Assembly: GCF_964355755.1 (NCBI RefSeq)
Contig: NC_092670.1
Location: 21,761,201-21,825,200, forward strand
DNA: 64,000 nucleotides
Origin: Antedon mediterranea
Taxonomy: Eukaryota > Echinodermata > Crinoidea > Comatulida > Antedonidae
Direction of reading: 5' to 3'
The notes under the pieces are model-generated. The model ran no database searches and was not told the origin of the DNA. It saw only the letters and a program-made list of their open reading frames with translations. Made by a program: the position numbers and the translations under genes. Below are positions 49,001-60,756 of the stretch, one piece after another (within the stretch, counting starts at the first letter, position 1; each line of letters opens with the position of its first letter).

Positions 49001-51114
49001 TTTGGTTCTAAGACATCGCAATTCAAAAGCTCCCTCTTACTATTACTAAGTGACGACCAATGACATCGAGTTTGCCTATGCATAGGTCAATTAGGTCATT
49101 CATTGAAAATTGAAAGTTCCTATGGTAAATTATTTCCTATATTTTAAAATGGTGAATTTCATTGGTGGTTTGTGGGGATGCTCCCATTGAGGGCATGGTT
49201 TGTGGACTGTACCATTCATGGAGAGGGATGTTCAATGAATTTTGGTAGAAAGGATAAGAATAAGGCTATTGTTGGTTTATCCATGTAAGCGGCACTTATA
49301 GACTATCAACACCAATTCTAGTTTGCGTAATTTCAATATATTTAGGTCTTATAAATGCAAATTTTTAACCATTTGATTTTTCCACCATATTAGATGGTAA
49401 TATGATCAACAATCATGGTATGCAAAGACCATAAAAAATTCCACTATATAGATTACATTCTCCCCTGGCAACCAAATGTCACAATGCTCTGGGGCGTGTG
49501 ATTGAAACGCACTAGGGGCATAAAGAGTGAATTGTTTGTCTCATAGAGTCATATGTATTACAAAAAAACATGTCATATCCATTCATAATATTTTAAAGCG
49601 TGCTTTGTTGTTTTGGAGAATGTGCTTAAGGGTCTGGGGAGATTTTCTCGTTACCTGATAGTAGAAGTAAAATTTATTTAAATCTGGTTTATAGATTTCA
49701 ACAATATGGCTTTGTCTGTGGCATAAATATTTGATCAAGAATCATGAAAAATTAAGAAGATTTAACATTTTTATCGTTTATTGAACTTTATTTTTATATG
49801 CAACGTTACTTTGTATTTTGTGGAATGTAATCGTACAATAGAATATACCTATATGTTGTACCAGCTAGACAACAACTGTCATATGGTACAATTCCAACCA
49901 CTTATGTGCCACATTCTAATCGTAATATTCCCTTAATCCCATACTTCCTTTATTATCACTTTCCACATGTTTAACATTCTCTTCCCCATTGGATTACCAA
50001 CACAATCTGCTCAAAATCGTTTGCTACCAATAACTGTCACATGCAAGATTGGCTCTTTATATCCCAAAAGTCCTCCTACATGTCACAACGAGATCTTGGA
50101 TTAAGCTTCGTAATCTGTTATTCCGTTTTTTATATCTTTTAAGTCTGCCATATCTTGTCCTCCTGAGATCTTACTGATCTCTTACAACTAATTGTACAAA
50201 GTATAAAAATATATTGCTGTAATAAGTTTAAACTCCTCAAACTTTGACACAAACATTAATAGAGTAATAATGTAATACTATAGTTACCTAAGAACGTATT
50301 ACATTCTCTTTACAGTCTGCAGTGAAAATCTAACTGATTGCACAAATATAATTTATTAAATTCACTACTTCATAAAAGCTAAAAAATAACAGATTTTAAA
50401 CTTTATAATATGAAATCAAATATATAATAATTATGAAATAATTGTCAACCAAACTATCTTCATTTTTTTTAATCATCGTTAGTACATCTTGTCCTAGTTT
50501 TCTGGAGCATCAGATTAGACATTAAAGTTTTGTTGTCTGAGTCATACCAAACATCAGTCCAATTCATCCTATCTTACTTGAAATCTCTCATTCTGATTGG
50601 TTGATAAATACAAGGATTAGATTGCAATTGGCTGAAGATCCAACATAAGCTAAGAATGATTGTGTTTCCAAGCCGACCACTGAATTTATTGCTGTGGGGC
50701 ATAAATATGACCAAATACACTCACAGAACTCAACTTGATGAAAAACATATTTAGAAGATTGTGTAGGCTTGTGCAAGAATTGAGGTTGGCATTTCTGCCC
50801 TAGGAACTATTTATTCAGCCTATTGTTTAGTTGGTTTATAACCAAGCTGGCCTAAGAAATCAATGGGCAAACTCCCAATTTGTATTTAAAGGTAACATCT
50901 ATTGCATAAACTACTACAGCAAGTATAGTGAACACACTGGTATGATGTCTAAGAGACCACCCTCAACATCTCAATAAAACAATAAAGTATTGTTTCCATC
51001 TGTCTTCATTATTTTGTAAATACAGTGCATACCCAACAGTGAATTTATAATTATAAGATGATTGCCAAAATAGTCTTTTTAAAGACTAAAAGTCGTGTTA
51101 AAAAAAAAATTATT
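46051..51114. other. 5-kb gene-free stretch
   Basis: Only short frames without splice support. No transposon with both ends was recognised. Confidence 0.4.
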
Positions 51115-51312
51115 TCATAAGCATCCAACAGCAAGCAACTCGCCAATTACAGGATGGATAAACTATTTTATAATTTATCATGCTAAAAAACGTCTCATTT
51201 GAGGCTTATTATAGGGAGTGGAGTTAAAAGAGTTTCAACCCTGGCACTCGGTCATGATTGAACCATGGACCTTGGGATTGGAAGGCAAGCAAGTTAACCA
51301 CCAAGCTACAAC
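51115..51312 (-). mobile_element. SINE copy 2
   Basis: On the minus strand the head reads TAGCTTGGTGGTTAAC (51308-51293, A-box-like) and GGTTCAATCA (51264-51255, B-box-like), followed by the body shared with 41495-41700. This copy preserves the tRNA-like promoter better. Confidence 0.72.
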
Positions 51313-52196
51313 TCTAGTACTACTATGATACAATTACCTATTTTGGCCCGGTAAAAATAATTCTTTTTATTTGAATCTAGCACTTTTTTCAAGACTATTG
51401 AACAATCAAAACACAAGAATAATGTCACGTTCATATTTATTCGTTGTCACAGTCGCTGTTTCAATTGTCACATTGATTTCAGTTACAAGTGTCCTGAACA
51501 ATCCCAACACATGTTTTACAAGACAAATTGTCACTTTTAATCTATACAAATTTACCGGTTCCCAAATTAAATTTTCCTACTGATGATGTTTGACTTTATC
51601 TGCTAGAGTCTTGTTTCATCAATAACTAGGTCTGGTAAATTGTCACCAAATTCCCGTTCTGTCATTGGAAACTATCCGTTGGTATGCGATAAAAATCAAT
51701 GTAGATGTTCATGTTGATAGTTGATTCAGAAGATAATCTAGTTACAATTCATGAGGATTCTTGATTTTACTCATAGAAATAATAACCATGATTATTATAT
51801 GTTATCTTATTACCTTTTTACATATTATATAAGATCTATATGTTACTTTGAGAGTAGAAGTAGAGTTGTTATACCTCAAATAAGTTTCAAATATAAAATT
51901 CAAACATCTAGCCATCTTCATCATCTTTAATTATTTCTAAATATTTTTCTTAAAAAGCATATTAAATATCTAGAAAAGCATCTTATTTTCATTTTTAATA
52001 GATTAATGCTTATTAGAAACTAAATTTAGTTATTTAATTAATCTTTTGGGGGAGTATTTTTCATTGAAAATAAAGCATTATGTGCCATAACGATAAACTA
52101 CTAGGACGGTTAACTCTCTAGTTAATTATATAACCTCTTTGGTCTATACAGTTTGGCAACAAAATAGGTTTCTCTGCCAAAAGTAAAATCTTTATA

Positions 52197-53105
52197 GGGT
52201 CTGTTTCTGCTGAAAAAATCAAAATAATCGATTTTTTCCAGTCACCGCAAACCACAAAAATAATCGCGTTGCAATTGAAAATTGCTACGACTTTAATCGG
52301 TTATTCAGGTAATCGGTTTTTAAAATCACGTCATCATTCCCCCACAGCGGAGTTCAAGTTATGAAAGGCCGATGAGAGTTGGTTTGTTTTAACATCGTAT
52401 CGCTGCCTAAAACTCTCACATGTAGGATTAAAAAAATTACTCTTACGTAAAGCTATATTATTTGTAAAATAAACATCTAGGCCTACTACCGTACCACATA
52501 CAACAGAATAATGATGTTATATTAATAAGGACACGTCGGCGAAAAAAGTTCGTTTCGCCGTTCGTTGGTTCTACCTTCGGCCTGCTAGGCCTATAGGCTA
52601 TATATTTCTACCGAAACAAGTCAACAGACAACAGGCCTAAAAAATGACATGTAAAACATCGTTAGCCTGGACTGGTGGTATGTAACGGGTGTACTTGTAA
52701 CACAGAATCCTGGAGTCTCTCGGTATAATTCTCCCCCACAAAATAATACAAATCAAATGTTTAACATTTGATTGTTATTCGGTATACTGTACATCGCGAT
52801 CGTGGTTTTGCTGATCGTCGTCGATATCGCGCAAAACAGCATGCTTTGTTACGTGAATAAGTTTGTCATACTCTAGAGGTCAAAGTGAGGTCAATAATCG
52901 CTATTTGTGTTGCAGCTCAAAACTGCTCCGCAATAATCGGTTAAAACAAGAAATAATCGATTAAAACACGCAATGGATTGAGTGTTTTTAATCGGTTATT
53001 TTTAATCGGTTATTTTATTTTGCGCCGTTTCTGCTGCCCAAAAATAATCGATTAAAAAAATAAACGGTTAATAATCGATTATTTCTGCTCAGCAGAAACA
53101 GGCCC
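52197..53105. mobile_element. MITE with GGG(T/C)CTGTTTCTGCTGA ends and AATCG subterminal motifs
   Basis: The left GGGTCTGTTTCTGCTGA pairs with the right TCAGCAGAAACAGGCCC (one mismatch). Near both ends AATAATCGATTA / AATCGGTTATT is repeated in both orientations. The core, inverted, matches the 43181-44027 element (GCGGAGCAGTTTTGAGCTGC, then AACACAA). No clear target duplication; no transposase. Confidence 0.85.
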
Positions 53106-53619
53106 AAAAACTCGGAAATTGTTAAATCTATAATATATTACAGAATTGATTTATGTTGTCATACCATTGTATGTTAGTCACATTTTATGTTTAATGTACA
53201 AAAGATAAGAATATACCATATGACATTAATACTGCAATTAGTCACCTGAATGTTAACAAGTTTGTTTCTTTATACTGAAAAGTTTACATTTTAGTCACAA
53301 ATAAAGTAATTTGATTATAATTCAGGTTGGCAGATGTTTATACCAATGTTGAAAGTAAAATGTTATCAGTTTGATTAATTTTATAGAAAAAAGACCTTCT
53401 GAACTAACAATTTGTATGCACCACTAAACATGGGGGAGGGATCCAAAAACCCATATTTGTTCTTTTAGTAATTTAAAGCATAATCTGGGCCGTAGCCACC
53501 AGTACGGTTGGTAAGGTTTCGACAACTTTTTGACCGAGGCCTTTGAAAACCCAGTGGCTTGAACAGAGATTGTTCACTTTTCTTGCGGCAGTCATACTAC
53601 TGATAATTGATGTAAAATA

Positions 53620-53784
53620 AAACCTTGTCTATACTATCAAACTTTATGTGACAAAAAAATGTGATGTGCCCATATATGTACATGATGATGTCATATCACT
53701 ACCATATTTGGGCATATCACTACCATATCTGGGCACAGAACAATTTTTTTTGTGTCAAACTAGTTTGATAATAGACAGAGCTTA
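53620..53784. mobile_element. Hairpin MITE, older copy
   Basis: TGTCTATACTATCAAACTTT at the left and an inverse AGTTTGATAATAGACAGAGC at the right, with TGTGACAAAAAAATGTGATG in between. Same family as 63212-63318. Its loop holds an internal duplication of GCATATCACTACCATAT. Confidence 0.8.
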
Positions 53785-55275
53785 AGATATGTTGTAGTAT
53801 GCTTGATGATCTAAACAATTTATTTTTGCACGAGTGTAAATGTTCACCTGGTTTTTACATGAATATAGTTACTTTTTTTTATCAAACCAATGGAACAACG
53901 AAACTGTCAGGAAGGTACAGTATTTACCATCAAATTTTGTATTTTACCATTGGTTTGATAACAAAGAAATTTCTATATTAATTTATTTTTGCTTTGTGTT
54001 ATGATGAGAGTGATTAATGATAGTTAATTTTTATAGAAATGGTACAATATCTTTATTACCTCAATATCGTTAATACCTCAATCGAAATTACTTACCTACT
54101 ATATAACCGAATGCCCTGTACGCCTTCTCCTAATAATCTTAATCGTTGTGAATTCATTAAGAATTTCAAGAATGAAATTGAAGACAAGTTGACTATAGCT
54201 TCAATTAAAAGACACTTACCAATACTAATTTCTGATCACTTCAATTATAGATCTTGCGATAACATACATTTTATATTTCATAGGTTAAATCTTTTGCAGT
54301 AAAGGTTGAAGATCGTCTTGCAAGAATTTTGATCAATTTCATTGCTGTATTAGTTAATTTGATAGTGTATCATTTATTAATAAGACAAAGACGACCGCTT
54401 CTAAAAACAAACTGTGTTTCGTCTGCACCCATGCGGAGATGGGTTTGCATAAAAATTAAAACCTGATTCAAGATGCCGCATTATCACAGGAGGGTTTTGC
54501 GTTATGACAGGGATAACATCTTTGTAACCAATAGGAGTTCGCGTTAAAACAGGTTGTAAGACAGCGATGAAACAGTATAAAACTGCGAAATTTGAAATTT
54601 AATTAGATAGAATTTGATAATTTGTTTAATATTTTACTATCTCTTAGCTCTCTGTTGGTGTTGTACTCCTATAGGGTAGGTTTTAACATTGAAATGTAAT
54701 TATATCATAGGATGAATTTGTTGCATTTTTAATAGGTAAATCTACCATGTTATTACTGCATATCATGGTTCCCTGTTGCTATTGTTCTTCAAGAGGTTTA
54801 TAACTTCAATTTTGTATCCATTTCAAAACAATTGCATTTGAGATATATAATAATTTTTAGAAAATTTCTAACTGACGATAGTAGATTCAAAGAATTCCTG
54901 GCACGAATCACTTCTAAATTTAAAATGTCAAGTGTTTAAATTTAGGCAATAAAAAAACTTTGAAGCAACTGTGAATTCCAGACTAAATTTCATATAATAT
55001 AATTGTATTTTTGTTAGCTTAGCCAAGCCCGTAGCCAGAAGTACTGTTTTAAACAAAAGCGTCCGTCCAACATAAATGACAAATCATTAGGGTTAGAAAT
55101 GTACTTGTCCACTAGTAAAACCTTTGCTATGTTGTACAAAACTCAACTAGCAAGCAAGCACATTTTTGGCGAATAATTAAATTTACAGAGATTGGCAGAT
55201 TATACCTAATAGTATTGTCCCTTTGCTAGACGGAAATGTAAAAAAAGTCACAACCAGCTATATATGCAGTACTAT

Positions 55276-55880
55276 CCCGGGGGGGTCACTCTTAAATATT
55301 TCCATACAGGGAGGTGCCGCATTTACGGGTATATTTTCGAGGGCCTGGTAGCACAAGTGTGGGTAAATATGAAGAGTTGGTAGCACAAGTGTGGGAAATG
55401 ACTGGGTGAAATTAGTAGTTTTTGCAGGTATTTAAGCATACTGGATGCTATAAGCCCATCGCGGGGCCTATCGCTAAATACCTTTGAATAGGCCTAGAGT
55501 TTTCGCATCAGCAGAAGAACACGAAACATCCAGCCTACGACAAAATCATTCAACTGTGACCACTCTTGATCATTGTCGTCATGCACCCCGCGGATGCGCG
55601 ATAAACTTTCAAAACACGTTCGTGATTTTTTCATGAACGGTCTCTTTGGCCATGCGCAGATCATGCTATTGGGAACCAGTACAAATTTTGCGCCCTCTCT
55701 GGCGTGGCCTTGTTTCTGCCGTCTTTTTAGAGAACACTGGATTTTGGTAAATGGTAGTTCAAGTCCGTAGTATTTTTCAGTAAAACAGGTAGCGCAAGTG
55801 CCTCATGTCTTGAAGTGGCTGCTGCACCCCCCCCCCCCCCCTTCCCCCCGTTTGGTTTATATACAAGTGACCCCCCCGGG
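55276..55880. mobile_element. hAT-like MITE with 8-bp target duplication
   Basis: The terminal repeats CCCGGGGGGGTCACT are perfect over 15 bp and are flanked by AGTACTAT on both sides (55268-55275 and 55881-55888). An 8-bp duplication is the hallmark of the hAT superfamily. 605 bp with a run of about 17 C near 55827-55843; no transposase frame. Confidence 0.88.
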
Positions 55881-56654
55881 AGTACTATACTAGTTTTGAA
55901 ATTTTCAACTAGCAATTGAAATTGCGCTTTGAAAAGTGGATTGGAGATCACTTGAAATTTCGGAAAACAAACTCCTGCAATTATTTAGAAACTTGGGAGG
56001 TCTGATTTATATTATTAAAAAAAAACCTTAAACTAATAGATTGTGATTCTTGCCAATTTCCATCAGCCGGTTGAATGTATATTACAACACTATACTAATT
56101 CTACAAATTGTTACACTATGTATTTCATTCCAAAGAATCTGTCTTTACATTCACGTCTTCAATTTATACTGGTTACCTACAATAACACAGACGGCATTCT
56201 CAATTCTGTTGAGTTTCGTCGGCCTGTTTTCACACCTGAAACAGTCTAAAGTTTCAGTGTAACAAGATGCTTTTGATTTATTGAATAATAATTTAGAAAC
56301 ATAACATTAAATTTGTTCAATTTGTATGTTATTAACAATAACATACTTCTACAACATGTTTTTTGATTTAGGAGATTAAAATCTTCTATCTTTGATAACA
56401 TGCCCCAATTTAAACAAGTTATGGAGTAAGAAAGTGTTGTGCCAGTATTGGTACTTTTCTGTTATTACCTACAGTAGACCCGTCTACCAAGCTCATAGCC
56501 AGGATTTTTACAGGCTGGAGGTTTTGTGTTTCCACAAAAGTGGTAAAATTATCACAATCTAGGCCTATTTACCATTTAATATTTCCACTGCTGGTCTCCA
56601 GTCGAAAAAGGCTACGATGGGCTTGCCTACTAACTTTTTCAAGAAGTGTCAGAT

Positions 56655-56730
56655 TGTAAATAAGATAAGATAATAAGATTTATAAAGCGCACATATCCAC
56701 AAAGTGCTCAAGGCGCTTAAAAAAAAAAGG
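56655..56730. repeat. Short dispersed-repeat fragment
   Basis: AAGATTTATAAAGCGCACATATCC and TGCTCAAGGCGCTT followed by an A-run look like the 3' end of a dispersed retroelement. Only this fragment is present. Confidence 0.35.
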
Positions 56731-57177
56731 ATCCTCCAATTAAAACCCATCCATTAACAGAATTTTTCAAATTAAATTTTATTTGACCATAAAATGAACA
56801 TTCATGAAACCTAAATAAACATTGAATGTGGTACTATATACTGTTAAATCAAACCAATTCACATGTGTTGTGTCAATGGATGTTGATAAAGCAGATCCAT
56901 TTAAGATAGAAAATTGTTTCAATCTATAAATTTATGCCAAATTGTCAATCTAATCTTGTGCATATGCGTTCCTTCCAATTTAGAGAACTTATTTTTTATA
57001 GTAAACATCCGTAATTATACTCTTATTAGAACGAGGCCTACAGTATAAGGATTGAATTAAGATTCTTGTTACCAATAGCAACTAGAGATTGATGCATAGT
57101 TCAACACAGATGGATGGATATAAATTAAGAAAGATAAACATGAGTATATGAAATCAACTTAATTTTGATTGTCCTAG

Positions 57178-57465
57178 GGCCTGGTAGGTCACGACCGCGG
57201 AGTCACCATAAAGGTCAAGCCTAAGGGACATTATTGCAGAGGAGTGTGCTTTTCATGTGTACCTGTGGCAGTGGTGGCCACTAAACGTGCCTTGACTTGG
57301 AACTTCTTGATTAACTACCTATTGAGTAAGGCTACGAGGGCTATCTCCTGCCGACACACGCTCATATCAACTGACGTTATTTTCCTTCCAGGTTTCTGGC
57401 TCGGAATCAAAGTAGTTTTTGTTTTGAGAAGGTTATTGACTTTCTTTATTGATAAAAACAAATGA
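57178..57465 (+). other. Isolated open frame with an acceptor-like start
   Basis: After GATTGTCCTAG the frame is open for 95 codons, the first part GC-richer than its neighbourhood and Cys-rich (H-Y-C-R-G-V-C-F-S-C-V). A GT donor (GTAAGG) occurs at about 57327. It could be an internal exon or a gene relic; I do not recognise the family and found no neighbouring exon. Confidence 0.25.
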
Positions 57466-57830
57466 TAAAATGTATTTCTTTTATGTGTAGTTTAAATTGT
57501 ACTCTTTATTAATAATGGTTAATAGTTTTATCGATTTTGTTGATTAGTTATAATGAGAATAGGTCCACTTAATTGTTACAATTTAAATACCTTACTGTGG
57601 TTATAAATTCTCAAAGTGTTTTTTAATTTTCAACATATTAAAGCTTTTAACATAATGTACTATTTATATATTAACTCTTTCTCTCCCCGTGTAGTAGAGC
57701 CTACTTCTTGTTTTGGGCTGCAGTCGCTGCCTCTGTCCACGTCCTGTACCCTAGGCTAGCCTAGCTAATATTTCGCTTTTTCCACAGTTCTTTGGTTTTC
57801 TTTATGTCTTCCCACTCTTCGCTTCCATAG

Positions 57831-58090
57831 GTGTCAGTGCTATTCTTGGTGTATCATTCCAAGTCGTTCTCAATACATGTCCTATCCGTCTCCTGCTCAC
57901 TCACTCTTCTCTTCGATAGGTGTCAGTGCTATTCTTGGTGTATCATTCCAAGTCGTTCTCAATACATGTCCTATCCGTCTCCTGCTCACTCACTCTTCTC
58001 TTCGATAGGTGTCAGTGCTATTCTTCGTGTATCATTCCAAGTCGTTCTCAATACTTGTCCTATCCATCTCCCGCTCACTCTTTCACCTAT
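57831..58090. repeat. Three tandem 89-bp units
   Basis: GTGTCAGTGCTATTCTTGGTG starts at 57831, 57920 and 58009 (third unit slightly diverged). Because 89 is not a multiple of three, the same peptide (M-S-V-L-F-L/F-V-Y-H-S-K-S) appears in all three frames in turn; it is a repeat, not a gene. Confidence 0.93.
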
Positions 58091-59108
58091 GTGTTAGCCT
58101 GACTCATAATATGAGTGCTTTTATAACCAATGACCAGAACTTATGTTTGAGTGTATTTATTGTCTGCATAGAGATAAGGAGAGCAATTATACCAATGTGT
58201 GTCTCTATAAACAAACCTTTCTATAATTGCTCATATAATGCATGGGTTCAAAGCCTATAGGTATGAACCAGAAGCGCCGTATTACGCCCCAAATTCACCT
58301 GTCGATTGGAGTGGAATTTGAAATATGATAAGCAGCCTATAGACTGACAGGGACAAGGAGAGATTTGATAGGGTTCAATTAGAGCCCAGTAGGGCTACTA
58401 GTGACCTAGCTCGGTAACTGTCCATGAAACGAACGAGTATAACGTTTTCTCAATCTTTAGAAGACGCTTGCACCCTGCGGGATCCTTGACATAACAGTGA
58501 GTTACACCAACAATGGATGCTATGCTCCTAATATAGACATATGTACACCATATTTGGAAACGCTTATGAATATTCAACATGAGAACGAAAGCAAAACTAA
58601 ATTTGTAGTGACGAGAGCAATTGGGTTATTGCTTGGTTGATGTCAACTGGGAAAACAGATCATGTTCATTTTATCAATGTTCAAGTTTGAATGAATTTCT
58701 AAACTAAACAAAATGTGAAAGTGAATCCTGAGAACATGTGGAATATATGAGTTATATATTGATAATGATAATTCCCATAATTATAAATAAATAGATAAGA
58801 TCAGTTTTACAACAAGGATGGGTTTGGTGTCTATGATTTTTCTACAAAAACGTAATCTGAATTTGTCATGTTTTATTTATAGATGAAACTTTGAAGATTG
58901 CAGAGGACAATATTTTGATTGATGCATATCAATGTGTCATTTGTATACATTTATTACGTGTCAATCAACGTCAAATAATATTTTTTTTTAACAAATTTAT
59001 TAACTATGCTTCCAATGATTGTGAAAGATTATTTAAAATATTATATAACTATGAACGATATAAATAAAAATTAATTTTTATTGTTATTTTTAAATACAAG
59101 GCAATGTT

Positions 59109-59216
59109 TGTTTGTTTCTTTATTTCCATTCACAAAATCATAAACATACATAAATAATCATTATAAAACAAAAGAATAGAAAGGGGGAATCTCTGAAGCA
59201 CGGCTTACCCCCTGTT
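59109..59216 (-). mobile_element. Probable LINE 3' tail
   Basis: The minus strand ends GGAAATAAAGAAACAAACAAAC: an AATAAA signal with a short repeat tail, similar in style to the other LINE ends here. Confidence 0.35.
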
Positions 59217-59229
59217 ACAAAACAATATA

Positions 59230-59300
59230 TCTGCATATCAAGCAGGCGGTCCGAGTTCGAGTCTCGGTTGGGGCGACTTGTTCTCATTCTCACAGATTTC
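59230..59300 (+). mobile_element. SINE fragment with a tRNA B box
   Basis: GGTCCGAGTTCGAGTCTCGG at 59247-59266 resembles the T-arm of a tRNA; no A box lies at the right distance upstream, so this is a 5'-truncated SINE and not a tRNA gene. Confidence 0.45.
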
Positions 59301-59674
59301 ATTTCATCTTTATCGTTTCAAATTAATTAATTAAATTTCAGTATATCACCGGGCGGTTTAGAATTAATGTTCTTTGCCTCTTGTGTAAATATATAAATAG
59401 AAATATGTTCTGTTTTAATCAGAGTATTACAAAAGTAATTTATTTTTGTATTTTATTTTAAAAGTTATAAGATTCTTATTGATTTTTCACGCCAAAGTTC
59501 AACCCCTTTTACTGACTAAACTTCTTTTAAATTGTGGGTAGAAATAACTAAAAAAATAACAATGATGTGTGTATCAGTTGCTGGATATTAATGTAGATAC
59601 AAATAAAAAGCAAAAAGTAAAATAAACAGTAAAGTAAAACAGCCAAAAATTGCTAAACTTTTGGAAAATACTAT

Positions 59675-59893
59675 TCATTCGTCAGGGCTAATTGCAATTT
59701 TTAGTGCATTATTCAGAATTCCGGTCATCTTGATGAATAAATTATGTTTAATGTGATTACACAGTTCATATAATATATCATTGTCTCCAGTGCACAAACT
59801 CGAGACGTCATCTCCCAGCATGCAATCGCCTTGTTTAATGCGAAACAGGTCCTTAAAGAAATGATAATTGGATGAAATGACAGGGTTCTCAAA
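59675..59893 (-). CDS. Candidate terminal exon of an unrecognised gene
   Basis: From an AG acceptor (AAAAGTTTAG before 59893) the frame is open for 72 codons to TGA at 59677-59675. The predicted segment is helical and well mixed in composition (K-D-L-F-R-I-K-Q-G-D-C-M-L, L-Y-E-L-C-N-H-I-K-H-N-L-F), unlike the low-complexity frames around it, and has three cysteines. No family recognised. The polypyrimidine tract is poor. If real, its upstream exons lie to the right, possibly including 61456-61650, and the gene runs leftward. Confidence 0.4.
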   Translation of the reverse strand, partial: FENPVISSNYHFFKDLFRIKQGDCMLGDDVSSLCTGDNDILYELCNHIKHNLFIKMTGILNNALKIAISPDE

Positions 59894-59999
59894 CTAAACT
59901 TTTACATTGAAAGTGAAGTGAAGTCTGTCAAAACTCATCATCATTCATTTATATAATTTTTAATTCAATTTAAAATTCACTTAATTCATAAATTATTAA

Positions 60000-60250
60000 A
60001 CTAAATTTTCCTATAAAATTACTTGATTTTGATGAACCAGATTCATGGTAACTTGAATAAAAAATTAATTATCAAACTAAATTCTCCTATAAAATCTCTT
60101 AATTTTGATAAACCAGATAATGCTAGCATGATGAGAATATGAAACAATGTGCACAATCTTGAAATAAAAATTATGATTGAGAAATTTAAATAACTTCTTG
60201 TATAAACCCTTTAATTTTTGATCAACCAGATATTACATGTTAGCATGGTA
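60000..60250. repeat. Degenerate repeats, three units of about 75-110 bp
   Basis: Each unit carries (T)CCTATAAAAT ... TTGATTTTGAT(G/A)AACCAGAT ... CATG; starts at about 60000, 60075 and 60187. Confidence 0.55.
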
Positions 60251-60756
60251 TAATGAAATCATTCCCAAAATCAATCAGGACTGCAAAATTAAATGGCTTT
60301 ACAGATAGGTATCTTATAAGTCTGTACATTAAAGATTAATCTTAAAAGTGTGAAAATGTCAATCATGGTAAACACTTATTTATGTACACCGTCCCCAAGG
60401 GCAATTAGAGAACTTAATACTAATTGGTTTGTTCAATTAAGCGCATGATTATCTCCACACAGAATCATGTTTCTAATCTCAACAAGATTGACGGATTTTG
60501 AAGTTAATGTATTGTAATTTTATAAATTGTTTCATTTTTCGTAGATAAAAATAGAATCTACATCTTGTCTTATTTTGCTTCCAATTGGGTACTCCTCACA
60601 ATCACATCAATCACTTTATGCAGTTCTTTTTCCAACAAACCAAAAAAAATAAAATGATAGACAATAACAGTTTTAGTTTTAATAGATGTTTTATTTTATT
60701 TCTGCAATTTAAACTATTGCAATTGTAATAATTATTAAAAAGTTAACAACAAATAT

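Noticed and set aside
54039-54302. 87-codon plus-strand frame
   Set aside because: Starts with ATG and is open, but has no family motif, no neighbouring exon and composition close to the AT-rich background.
59245-59275. tRNA gene from the T-arm-like GTTCGAGTC
   Set aside because: No D-arm or anticodon arm upstream at the right distance; a truncated SINE fits better.
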